The notes beneath the pieces were generated by a model that ran no database searches, had not been told where the DNA came from, and was given only the letters and a program-made list of their open reading frames with translations. A program made the translations under genes and the position numbers. 8,055 nucleotides of DNA from Oscillospiraceae bacterium (GTDB taxonomy: Bacteria > Bacillota > Clostridia > Oscillospirales > UBA929), in assembly GCA_031289065.1 (NCBI GenBank), contig JAITQI010000022.1, forward strand, positions 1-8,055. The letters run 5' to 3'. Each line of letters opens with the position of its first letter. Position 1 is the first letter of the stretch. Of this stretch, positions 1-5,641 are shown piece by piece.

Positions 1-381
1 GTCAAGCCCAACGCTTTCCATATAGGCAGCCCCCCGCTGGGCGGCCTCCTTCGGCTTCACGCCGCGCAGCTCCAGTGGGTACATTACGTTTTCCAGCGCG
101 GTCATCAGCGGGAAGAGCCTAAAATTCTGATACACCACCGACACCTTCTCCCGCCGGTATGTAAGCAGATCTTTTTTTCCGATGGACTCGCCCTCAAACA
201 GAATATCCCCCGAAGCGGGCGCGTCAAGCCCCGCCAACAACGACAAAAGAGTGGTCTTCCCACTGCCTGACTTGCCGATAACGGCGTAAACCCCGCCCAG
301 CTCAAACAGGCAGGAGACGCCGTGAAGCACCTCGGTTTTTCCGTACGAATACCGAAGGTCCCGCAATTCCAAAAACGCCAC
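1..381 (-). CDS. ABC transporter ATP-binding protein, 5' part (runs off left edge)
   Basis: The first 127 residues of a cytoplasmic ABC ATPase are present. They show an aromatic A-loop region (Tyr11/Tyr13), a Walker A motif GKSGSGKTT (residues 36-44) and a Q-loop YQNFRLFP with Gln85. The signature motif, Walker B and H-loop lie beyond the edge. The Q-loop context followed by a LMTALENVMYPLEL-like stretch resembles the LolD/MacB/FtsE-type group that pairs with FtsX-like permeases; this subfamily call is inference. The start is GTG at 381-379, chosen because AAAAGGGG (396-389) sits 7 bases upstream and no better in-frame start exists. A permease gene would be expected beyond the left edge. Codons are less GC-rich than in the neighbouring genes. 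The gene diverges from the deaminase gene and has its own promoter, so it is probably functionally unrelated to the rest of the window. Confidence 0.9.
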   Translation of the reverse strand, partial: MAFLELRDLRYSYGKTEVLHGVSCLFELGGVYAVIGKSGSGKTTLLSLLAGLDAPASGDILFEGESIGKKDLLTYRREKVSVVYQNFRLFPLMTALENVMYPLELRGVKPKEAAQRGAAYMESVGLD

Positions 382-436
382 GGTAACACCCCTTTTGACC
401 CCTTCAAACCGGAAATTGTGACGGCATAATACCAAT

Positions 437-465
437 ACTATAGCCTTTTTTGCGCTATTTGTCAA
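437..465 (-). promoter_or_regulatory. Sigma-A type promoter for the ABC ATPase gene
   Basis: Read on the minus strand there is TTGACA (465-460), a 17-base spacer and TATAGT (442-437). The -35 is a perfect match, the -10 has 5 of 6 and the spacing is optimal. Transcription should start near 430, giving a leader of about 50 bases before the GTG at 381. No obvious operator palindrome was seen. Confidence 0.8.
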
Positions 466-523
466 TGCGCGGAGCTCAGAGGCCCGAAACGGGGATTCCC
501 ATTTTCCCCCCTAACCGCTTCCT

Positions 524-544
524 TCTGTCCTCTGACAGTTGACA
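524..544 (+). repeat. Short heptamer repeat abutting the deaminase promoter
   Basis: Three consecutive 7-base units are seen: TCTGTCC (524-530), TCTGACA (531-537) and GTTGACA (538-544). The last one contains the -35 hexamer. The first two match the TCTGNCN unit repeated at 1976-2010. The same bases also form a short inverted repeat, CTGTC/GACAG (525-529 and 534-538), directly upstream of the -35 box. This could be an operator or a slippage-derived repeat. Confidence 0.4.
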
Positions 545-567
545 AACCGCCCGTACAGGTTCATAAT
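539..567 (+). promoter_or_regulatory. Sigma-A type promoter for the deaminase gene
   Basis: TTGACA (539-544), a 17-base spacer and CATAAT (562-567) form a near-consensus promoter. Transcription would start around 573-575, about 37 bases before the ATG at 611. This decides the start codon: the in-frame TTG at 539 is the -35 box itself and the in-frame ATG at 566 overlaps the -10 box, so neither is in the mRNA made from this promoter. Confidence 0.75.
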
Positions 568-610
568 GAAAAGCCGTGGGGTATTTCTCGCGGAAAGCCG
601 GGAGGGACAT

Positions 611-1921
611 ATGGACACGCTGTTTCGCAACGTCACGGCGGTGACGCTGGACAAATACTGCTCCGTCCTGCAAAACGCCTATGTGGGCGTCGAAACCGGC
701 CGGATTTGTTACCTGGGTAAGACCCCCCCCGCTCCGGAAGCGGTGGGGACGGCCCGGGTCATCGACGGCCGGGGCAAGGCCCTGTTGCCAGGCCTCATCA
801 ACGCCCATACTCACCTCCCCATGACCCTCCTGCGCGGCTACGCCGACGACGCCGATCTGCGCCACTGGCTGTTTGACCATGTCTTTCCCGCCGAAGCGCG
901 GATGGACGGGCGGGCGGTGCGCGCCGGCACCCTGCTGGCCCTGGCCGAGGCTCTCGCCTCGGGCACCGTGTCGGTGTCCGACATGTACGACCACTGCGGC
1001 GACATCGCCGCCTGCGTGGCCCAGAGCGGCCTGAAGGCCAACCTGTCCCGGGGCGTCGTCTGCCCGGACGGAAACTTTGACCCCAAGACCCACGTCGGCT
1101 GCCGGGAGGCCAAAGAGCTCGTCGAAGCCTGGCACGGATACGACGAAGGCCGCATACAGGCCGAAGTGTCCATCCACGCCGAATATACCTCCCCGCCCCC
1201 CCTCTGGGAAACCCTGGCCGCCTTGGCCCGGGAACAGGGCGTCGGTATGCACCTGCACCTCTCCGAAACCCACCGGGAACACGACGAGTGCCTCGAACGG
1301 CACGGTCTGACCCCGACGGCGGTTTTTGACAGATACGGCGTGTTCGGCACCCGTGCCACGGCGGCCCATGGCGTCTGGCTGACCGACGAAGATATGGACC
1401 TGCTGGCCGCCCGGGGCGCGTCGGTGGTCCATTGCCCGGTGTCCAACCTCAAACTGGCCTCTGGCGTGGCCCGGCTGACCGAGCTGACCGCCCGTGGCGT
1501 CAACGTGGCCCTGGGCACCGACGGGGCGGCCTCCAACAACACGCTGGACATGTGGGAGGAGATCAAGACAGCCTGTCTGCTGGCCAAAAACCGCGCCGGA
1601 GCCCCCGAGGCCTTTACCGCCCCCCAAGCCTTCGCCTTGGCCGTCACAGGCGGCGCGAAGGCCCAGGGCAGGGAAGGGGAGACCGGCCGCATCGAGCCCG
1701 GCCTGGACGCCGATCTGATCCTGGTGGACTTCACCCGCCCCCACCTGACCCCCTGTCACAACCACATCAGCCATCTGGCCTACGCCGTGCGGGGCGGCGA
1801 CGTGACCCTGACCATGGTGCGGGGCCGCGTGCTCTACGAAAATGGCGTTTTCACCACCATCGACCTGGAACGCGCCCGCTATGAGACCGAAGCCTACGCT
1901 CTCCCCAAGATCATGGGCTGA
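611..1921 (+). CDS. mtaD: S-adenosylhomocysteine / 5'-methylthioadenosine deaminase (amidohydrolase family)
   Basis: The 436-residue cytoplasmic metal hydrolase is of the length usual for the MtaD/TrzN-like amidohydrolases. These convert S-adenosylhomocysteine, methylthioadenosine or adenosine to the inosine form plus ammonia. Visible metal-site elements are HTH (His66, His68) in the PGLINAHTH motif, His216 with Glu219 in HLSE, His253 in AAHGVWL and Asp304 in GTDGAASNN. Arg147 and His189 sit where the characterised Thermotoga enzyme has substrate-contact residues; that alignment is from memory. The C-terminal IEPGLDADLILVD strand is the composite beta-domain typical of the family. The start at 611 follows GGAGGGA (601-607), and the promoter at 539-567 rules out the longer frame. 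It is the first gene of the co-directional series. Substrate preference cannot be read from sequence; a related deaminase such as a guanine or cytosine-type enzyme is less likely. Confidence 0.87.
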   Translation: MDTLFRNVTAVTLDKYCSVLQNAYVGVETGRICYLGKTPPAPEAVGTARVIDGRGKALLPGLINAHTHLPMTLLRGYADDADLRHWLFDHVFPAEARMDGRAVRAGTLLALAEALASGTVSVSDMYDHCGDIAACVAQSGLKANLSRGVVCPDGNFDPKTHVGCREAKELVEAWHGYDEGRIQAEVSIHAEYTSPPPLWETLAALAREQGVGMHLHLSETHREHDECLERHGLTPTAVFDRYGVFGTRATAAHGVWLTDEDMDLLAARGASVVHCPVSNLKLASGVARLTELTARGVNVALGTDGAASNNTLDMWEEIKTACLLAKNRAGAPEAFTAPQAFALAVTGGAKAQGREGETGRIEPGLDADLILVDFTRPHLTPCHNHISHLAYAVRGGDVTLTMVRGRVLYENGVFTTIDLERARYETEAYALPKIMG

Positions 1922-1975
1922 CCCGTCTATTCCTATCCCCCGTCACATATAAAGGAACCAACCCCTCTCCCCGTG

Positions 1976-2010
1976 TCTGCCCTCTGTCATCTACCATCTG
2001 TCATCTGAAG
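1976..2010 (+). repeat. Five-unit heptamer tandem repeat upstream of the flippase gene
   Basis: Five contiguous 7-base units are seen: TCTGCCC (1976-1982), TCTGTCA (1983-1989), TCTACCA (1990-1996), TCTGTCA (1997-2003) and TCTGAAG (2004-2010). The last unit runs into the AAGGGAG ribosome binding site of the gene at 2022. The same unit occurs at 524-537 upstream of the deaminase gene. Function is unknown. The rest of the 100-base gap shows no convincing promoter or terminator. Confidence 0.6.
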
Positions 2011-2021
2011 GGAGCCCCCCC

Positions 2022-3725
2022 ATGCCCGAACCGAAAAAACAGAATTTTCTCCAGGGGGCCCTCATTTTATCGGCGGCCACCGCGCTGGTCAAGATCATCG
2101 GAGCGCTGTTCAAAATCCCCCTGTCAAACCAGATCGGCCCGGAGGGCCTGGCCCATGTCACCGCCGCCTACAATATTTACGCCACCCTGTTTGTCATCGC
2201 CACGGCGGGTCTGCCGGTGGCCGTCTCCAAGATGGTCTCCGAGGCGGTCGCCCGGCGGCGCACCGCCGAAAAGCGGGCCATCTTCCGCCTCTCTCTGCTG
2301 TGTTTTCTCCTCATTGGAGCCGTCGGCACCGTCTTTTTGTTCTTCGGGGCGCGGACGGTGGCCGGGTGGATGAACTACCCGGACGCCTACCAGGCGGTGC
2401 AGGCCATCGCCCCCGCCGTCCTGTTCGTGGCCCTCATGTCGGCCTTCCGGGGCTATTACCAGGGCCATGGCAATATGATGCCCACCGCCGTCTCCCAGGT
2501 CATCGAGGCCCTGTGCAAGCTAGGCGTCGGCTACATTACGGCCTCCGTCATGTTCAACGCCTTCCAAAACGCCGCCAAAACCCCGGACGTGATCGCCAAA
2601 GCCAACCAGATGCTCCAGGAGGCCCTGTCCAAGGGTGAGGACTTCTCTTTGTCCCAAGCGTTTCAGGCGCTGGCCGGTCAAGCCGCCGCCCCCGGCGCCC
2701 TCATCGGCATCTCGGTGGGTTCGGTGTTGGGTGCCCTCTACCTCTTCGTGCACTACCGCCGCCGGGCCGAAAAATTCCCCCTCGGCGCAGCCCAAGAGAA
2801 CCGCGGCAACCGCCGCATTTTCAAAGAACTCCTCCGCCTCTCCATCCCGGTCACCATCAGCGCCTCGGTGCTAAACCTCTCCAACCTGATCGACGTGGCC
2901 CTTGTCAAGGCCCGCCTGGTGGACGCCAGCGGCTTTTCCGAGACCGCCGCCGAAACCATGTACGGCTCTTATACTTACGCCCAGAACCTATTCAACCTCC
3001 CTTCCGCCTTTATCCTGACCCTCGCGGTCAGCGTCATCCCGGCCATCGCCACCGCCCTGGCCAAAAACGACAAGGCGTCGGCCAACCAGACCATCCGCTC
3101 CTCCCTGCGCGTCACCTCCCTGCTGGCCATGCCGGCGGCGGCCGGGCTGATCGCGCTGGCCTTCCCCCTCCTGTTCCTCCTCAACGGGGCCCGGCAGCCC
3201 GAGGCGGTGGCCATCGCCTGGCCTCTGCTGCGCACCCTGGGCTTCGCGGTGCCCTTCGTCTGCCTGGTGTCCCTGACAAACTCCATCCTTCAGGCCATGG
3301 GCATGGTCAGCGTCCCCATCCTCAACATGCTGGTGGGCGGCCTGCTGAAAATCGCCATCAACTATGTCCTGGTGGGCAACCCCGCCGTCAACATCGCCGG
3401 GGCCCCCGTGGGAACGCTGGTCTGCTACGCCGTCATCTCGCTGCTCAACCTGATCGTCATCGCCCGCGTCACCCGTTCCGTGCGGTTTTTGGGCGTGTTT
3501 GTCAAGCCGGTTTTGGCCTCGGCCCTCATGGGAGGGGCGGCCTACAGCGTGCATTCAATCCTTACTGCCGGGCTGGGTTTTGGCAATTCTATCGCCGTGT
3601 TGCTGACCATAGGCGTGGCCTTCGTGGTCTACCTGATCCTCATTCTGGCCCTCCGCGCCCTCCCCAAAGAGGACTTGCTCCTCATTCCCAAGGGTGAAAA
3701 ATTGGCGAAACTGTTGAAATTGTAA
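2022..3725 (+). CDS. SpoVB/MurJ (YabM)-family lipid-linked oligosaccharide flippase
   Basis: This 567-residue polytopic membrane protein belongs to the MOP superfamily, whose SpoVB and MurJ/YtgP members move lipid-linked cell-wall or cortex precursors across the membrane. It opens with NFLQGALILSAATALVKIIG and a short glycine-rich turn. It carries the family-typical FRGYYQGHGNMMPTAVSQ stretch (142-159) and then regularly spaced hydrophobic segments (roughly 12 to 14) up to about residue 545, ending in a basic cytoplasmic tail. The loop at residues 182-222 is long, polar and Gln/Ala-rich. The ATG at 2022 has AAGGGAG (2008-2014) 7 bases upstream. Its position just before mazG matches yabM of the Bacillus subtilis sporulation cluster. 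Which member it replaces (SpoVB, YabM or YtgP) cannot be settled from sequence alone, so no symbol is given. Confidence 0.88.
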   Translation: MPEPKKQNFLQGALILSAATALVKIIGALFKIPLSNQIGPEGLAHVTAAYNIYATLFVIATAGLPVAVSKMVSEAVARRRTAEKRAIFRLSLLCFLLIGAVGTVFLFFGARTVAGWMNYPDAYQAVQAIAPAVLFVALMSAFRGYYQGHGNMMPTAVSQVIEALCKLGVGYITASVMFNAFQNAAKTPDVIAKANQMLQEALSKGEDFSLSQAFQALAGQAAAPGALIGISVGSVLGALYLFVHYRRRAEKFPLGAAQENRGNRRIFKELLRLSIPVTISASVLNLSNLIDVALVKARLVDASGFSETAAETMYGSYTYAQNLFNLPSAFILTLAVSVIPAIATALAKNDKASANQTIRSSLRVTSLLAMPAAAGLIALAFPLLFLLNGARQPEAVAIAWPLLRTLGFAVPFVCLVSLTNSILQAMGMVSVPILNMLVGGLLKIAINYVLVGNPAVNIAGAPVGTLVCYAVISLLNLIVIARVTRSVRFLGVFVKPVLASALMGGAAYSVHSILTAGLGFGNSIAVLLTIGVAFVVYLILILALRALPKEDLLLIPKGEKLAKLLKL

Positions 3726-3794
3726 ATTTATATTTTGCCGTTATTCACTTTTTCTCACCAACTTTCAAAAAATACTTGCAGAATGGAGCATAAT

Positions 3795-4517
3795 ATGGTA
3801 GATTCTGTGTATGTCCATCCTCACGACTGGGCGCAGCTCCTGTCATTGATGGCTCTGCTCCGCTCCCCCGAGGGCTGTCCTTGGGACAGAGAGCAAAATC
3901 ATAAGTCAATTCGACAAAATTTATTGGAAGAGGCTTATGAAGTCTGCGAAGCTATCGATAATGATGATATGGTTCTACTCTGCGAGGAGCTTGGCGACGT
4001 CCTTCTCCAAGTCGTCTTCCACGCTCGCATGGAGGAGGAGGCCGGGGGCTTTTCCATCGCCGATGTGCTGGACGGGCTGTGCCGCAAGTTGATCCTTCGG
4101 CATCCCCACGTGTTCGGCGACGCCCAAGCCGCCGACGCGGCCGAGGTGCTCACCCGCTGGGACCAAATCAAGCGGGAAACCAAAGGCCAGGACACCCTCT
4201 ACGCCACTCTCGCCGCCGTGGCCCGCAGCCTGCCCGCCCTCATGCGGGCCGACAAGCTGGTCAAAAAGGCGGCCAAAGCGGACACGGCATCCTTCGGCGG
4301 CGCGGAAACCTGGAACAGGCTCTCCCGGGGCGCGGCTGAACTCCCCCAGTGCTCCGCCCGGGGCGAAGACGCCGAAAAGTCGGTGGGCGAGTTCCTCTTT
4401 TCCGCCGTTGCCGCGGCCAGACTCCTGGGTGTGGACCCGGAACGCGCTTTGGAACGCGCCTGCGACGATTTCGCGGCCTCGGTCGGCCGCGCCGAGGGCG
4501 TACTGCCGCCCGCCTGA
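3795..4517 (+). CDS. mazG: MazG-type nucleoside triphosphate pyrophosphohydrolase
   Basis: This predicted 240-residue cytoplasmic enzyme hydrolyses NTPs or dNTPs to the monophosphate plus pyrophosphate, clearing abnormal nucleotides. The N-terminal MazG domain is intact: CPWDREQNH (28-36), EEAYE (Glu45, Glu46, Glu49), EELGD (Glu65, Asp68) and the LILRHPHVFGD block (99-109). The second domain keeps the fold-type LLGVDPERALERA segment but not the acidic clusters: where Escherichia coli has EEIDE and EEMGD, this has SRGAAE and SVGE. It lacks the methyltransferase domain fused to MazG in Bacillus YabN. I prefer ATG 3795, which has GGAG (3785-3788) 6 bases upstream. ATG 3783 is possible but has no Shine-Dalgarno, and a TTG at 3735 would add 20 poorly conserved residues. 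The 5' end is AT-rich compared with the rest of the gene. Confidence 0.9.
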   Translation: MVDSVYVHPHDWAQLLSLMALLRSPEGCPWDREQNHKSIRQNLLEEAYEVCEAIDNDDMVLLCEELGDVLLQVVFHARMEEEAGGFSIADVLDGLCRKLILRHPHVFGDAQAADAAEVLTRWDQIKRETKGQDTLYATLAAVARSLPALMRADKLVKKAAKADTASFGGAETWNRLSRGAAELPQCSARGEDAEKSVGEFLFSAVAAARLLGVDPERALERACDDFAASVGRAEGVLPPA

Positions 4518-4549
4518 AACTGTTCCCCTTGGGAGGGAAAACGTACCGT

Positions 4550-4580
4550 TTGACTCCCTTCAGCGTAAACAACTCATACA
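4550..4580 (+). promoter_or_regulatory. Weak candidate promoter for hup
   Basis: TTGACT (4550-4555) is a good -35 element, but the best -10 is CATACA (4575-4580) at a 19-base spacing. The -10 stretch CATACATT also resembles the sporulation sigma-E consensus, without a matching -35. HU genes usually have their own strong promoter, so the location is sensible and the boxes are not. Confidence 0.25.
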
Positions 4581-4599
4581 TTACTAAGGAGGATCCCCC

Positions 4600-4875
4600 A
4601 TGAACAAAGCAGACCTGATCACTGTGGTCGCCGAAAAGACCGGCTTGACCAAGAAAGACTCCGAGAAAGCCATCAACGGCGTGTTCGACGCCATCAGCGA
4701 CGCCCTCGTCGGCGGCGACAAGGTGCAGTTGGTCGGCTTCGGCGCGTTTGAGGTCAAATCACGCGCCCCTCGCACCGGCCGCAACCCCAAGACCCGCGAG
4801 AGCATTCAGATCCCCGCCTCCAAAGCGCCCGTGTTCAAGGCCGGCAAGGCCTTGAAGGATTCGGTCGCGAAGTAA
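4600..4875 (+). CDS. hup: DNA-binding protein HU
   Basis: The 91-residue protein has exactly the HU length and pattern. It is a dimeric nucleoid protein that bends and compacts DNA. An N-terminal helical pair (MNKADLITVV onwards) leads into GFGAFEV (46-52) and the beta-arm with RNPKT (61-65), where Pro63 is the residue that intercalates in DNA. It ends with the PVFKAGKALKDSV (77-89) block. ATG 4600 has a perfect AAGGAGG (4586-4592) 7 bases upstream, which fits high expression. It lies between mazG and rqcP, as in many clostridial versions of this cluster. The stop codon (4873-4875) is followed at once by a long stem-loop (4876-4969) that may set how much transcript continues into rqcP. Confidence 0.97.
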   Translation: MNKADLITVVAEKTGLTKKDSEKAINGVFDAISDALVGGDKVQLVGFGAFEVKSRAPRTGRNPKTRESIQIPASKAPVFKAGKALKDSVAK

Positions 4876-4969
4876 TTGCGGACGCATCGAGGGCGCACTT
4901 TTGAAACGCGCTGATCCTGTGCCAAAACGGGTCAGTGCATTTTAGAGGTGCGCCCAATCGCATTCGCAA
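4876..4969 (+). other. Long stem-loop in the hup-rqcP gap (candidate structured RNA or mRNA processing site)
   Basis: The transcript can fold back almost completely. Bases 4876-4885 pair with 4960-4969 (9 of 10). After a 5x4 internal loop, 4891-4898 (GGGCGCAC) pair perfectly with 4948-4955. Then 4899-4906 pair with 4940-4947, one C-A mismatch follows, and 4908-4917 pair with 4929-4938 around an 11-base loop (4918-4928). That is 35 pairs by hand count, 6 of them G-U. G-U pairs on the plus strand become A-C on the other strand, so the fold favours the sense RNA. No U-run follows, so it is not a standard terminator. An RNase processing or stability element between HU and RqcP mRNA, or a small inverted-repeat insertion, are both possible. 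Confidence 0.7.
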
Positions 4970-5011
4970 AAAGCTGCCCCCAACTGTCGGCTTCTGGAAG
5001 GTGGTGTACCC

Positions 5012-5251
5012 ATGCGCTTGGACAAATATCTAAAAGTCTCCCGGCTCATCAAACGGCGCACGGTGGCCAACGAAGCCTGCGACCACGAGCACGTCACCGT
5101 CAACGGCCGACCGGCCAAGGCGGCCTATGAAGTCAAATTGGGCGACCTCGTCGAGATGCGCTTCGGGCAGCGCCTGGTCCGCGTGGAGGTCCTCTCGGTG
5201 CAAGAACACGCCGCCAAGGCCGACGCGGCCGCCATGTACAGGGAAGTTTAG
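5012..5251 (+). CDS. rqcP: RqcP (YabO/Hsp15-like) S4-domain ribosome quality control protein
   Basis: The 79-residue protein is nearly all one S4 RNA-binding domain, beginning MRLDKYLKVSRLIKRRT with the conserved Arg2 and Arg16. It then carries the VTVNGRPAKAAYEVKLGD core (28-45) and ends in the short AAAMYREV tail seen in the Bacillus homologue, which is a few residues longer. The family binds the large ribosomal subunit holding an obstructed peptidyl-tRNA and works with RqcH in adding C-terminal alanine tails. The ATG at 5012 has AAGGTGG (4998-5004) 7 bases upstream. Its place directly before yabP matches yabO of the Bacillus subtilis cluster. It lies downstream of the long stem-loop, so its mRNA may be produced by processing or read-through from hup. 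Confidence 0.93.
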   Translation: MRLDKYLKVSRLIKRRTVANEACDHEHVTVNGRPAKAAYEVKLGDLVEMRFGQRLVRVEVLSVQEHAAKADAAAMYREV

Positions 5252-5268
5252 CCCGCTGAATCGCCGGT

Positions 5269-5296
5269 TCTGTTTCCCACTCTGCCCCCATATACT
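5269..5296 (+). promoter_or_regulatory. Possible sigma-E (mother-cell) promoter for yabP-yabQ
   Basis: CATATACT (5289-5296) matches the sigma-E -10 pattern CATAnAnT well. A poor -35 resembling TCATATT may lie at 5269-5275, with a 13-base spacer. The yabP-yabQ pair is sigma-E dependent in Bacillus subtilis, which supports the location. A GC-rich hairpin, CCCGCC/GGCGGG (5304-5309 and 5320-5325), follows in the leader just before the yabP ribosome binding site. Confidence 0.3.
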
Positions 5297-5351
5297 TGTA
5301 CCACCCGCCCCCAGCGGACGGCGGGCGCTATGAGGAAAGGGGAGCGGATTT

Positions 5352-5639
5352 ATGTACGACGACAGGGGAACCCACGCGGCGGCGCCCCACAATGTCATCC
5401 TGGAGGGGCGCGCACGGCTGTCCATCTCGGGCGTGGAAGACGTGGAGAGCTTTGACGAGAGCACCGTCGTGCTCTACACCGGCCACGGCCTGCTGACCGT
5501 CCGGGGCGCGTCGCTGCGGGTGGACAGGTTGAGCATCGAAGGCGGCGAGCTGAACATCGAGGGCACCGTGGATGCCTTGCAGTATCAGGACGAACAGCCC
5601 TCCGGCGGCGGCGGCTTCTGGTCGCGCCTGTTCCGCTGA
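5352..5639 (+). CDS. yabP: Sporulation protein YabP
   Basis: The 95-residue protein matches the YabP/YqfC-type sporulation family across its length. It has an HNVILEGRARLSISGV block (13-28), VESFDESTVVLYT (31-43), a GLLTVRGASLRVDRLSIEGG strand set (46-65) and an LNIEGTVDALQY stretch (67-78), then a Gly-rich linker and the terminal FWSRLFR. It has no membrane segment. In Bacillus it is made in the mother cell under sigma-E and is needed for normal spore formation; the molecular role is unknown. The ATG at 5352 has AAAGGGGAG (5336-5344) 7 bases upstream. Its stop is 2 bases before the yabQ start, so the two are almost certainly translated together. Confidence 0.95.
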   Translation: MYDDRGTHAAAPHNVILEGRARLSISGVEDVESFDESTVVLYTGHGLLTVRGASLRVDRLSIEGGELNIEGTVDALQYQDEQPSGGGGFWSRLFR

Positions 5640-5641
5640 CC

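Noticed and set aside
105..407. A 100-codon minus-strand open frame overlapping the ABC ATPase.
   Set aside because: The neighbouring frame (1-381) carries Walker A and Q-loop motifs. This one is the +1 shadow, rich in Cys, Arg and Trp.
476..1774. Long minus-strand open frames opposite the deaminase gene (432 and 298 codons).
   Set aside because: They are antisense shadows of a GC-rich gene with clear catalytic motifs on the plus strand. Their translations are Gly/Ala/Gln/His-rich with no recognisable domain, and no ribosome binding site was seen.
1948..1953. TATAAA upstream of the flippase gene as a -10 box.
   Set aside because: The nearest -35-like hexamer, CTGACC (1918-1923), is 24 bases away, which is too far.
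2988..3554. A 188-codon minus-strand open frame opposite the flippase gene.
   Set aside because: It is an Asp/Gly/His-rich antisense shadow of the membrane-segment codons; no family resemblance.
3789..3794. CATAAT before the mazG ATG as a -10 box.
   Set aside because: It is adjacent to the chosen start codon, so transcription would begin inside the gene, and no -35 lies at a suitable distance.
4523..4539. TTCCC/GGGAA inverted repeat after mazG as a possible terminator.
   Set aside because: The stem is only 5 pairs and no T-run follows, so it is too weak to call.
4876..4969. Reading the hup-rqcP hairpin as an intrinsic terminator or transposon.
   Set aside because: There is no T-run on either strand next to the stem. 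No transposase and no clear target-site duplication are visible at its ends.
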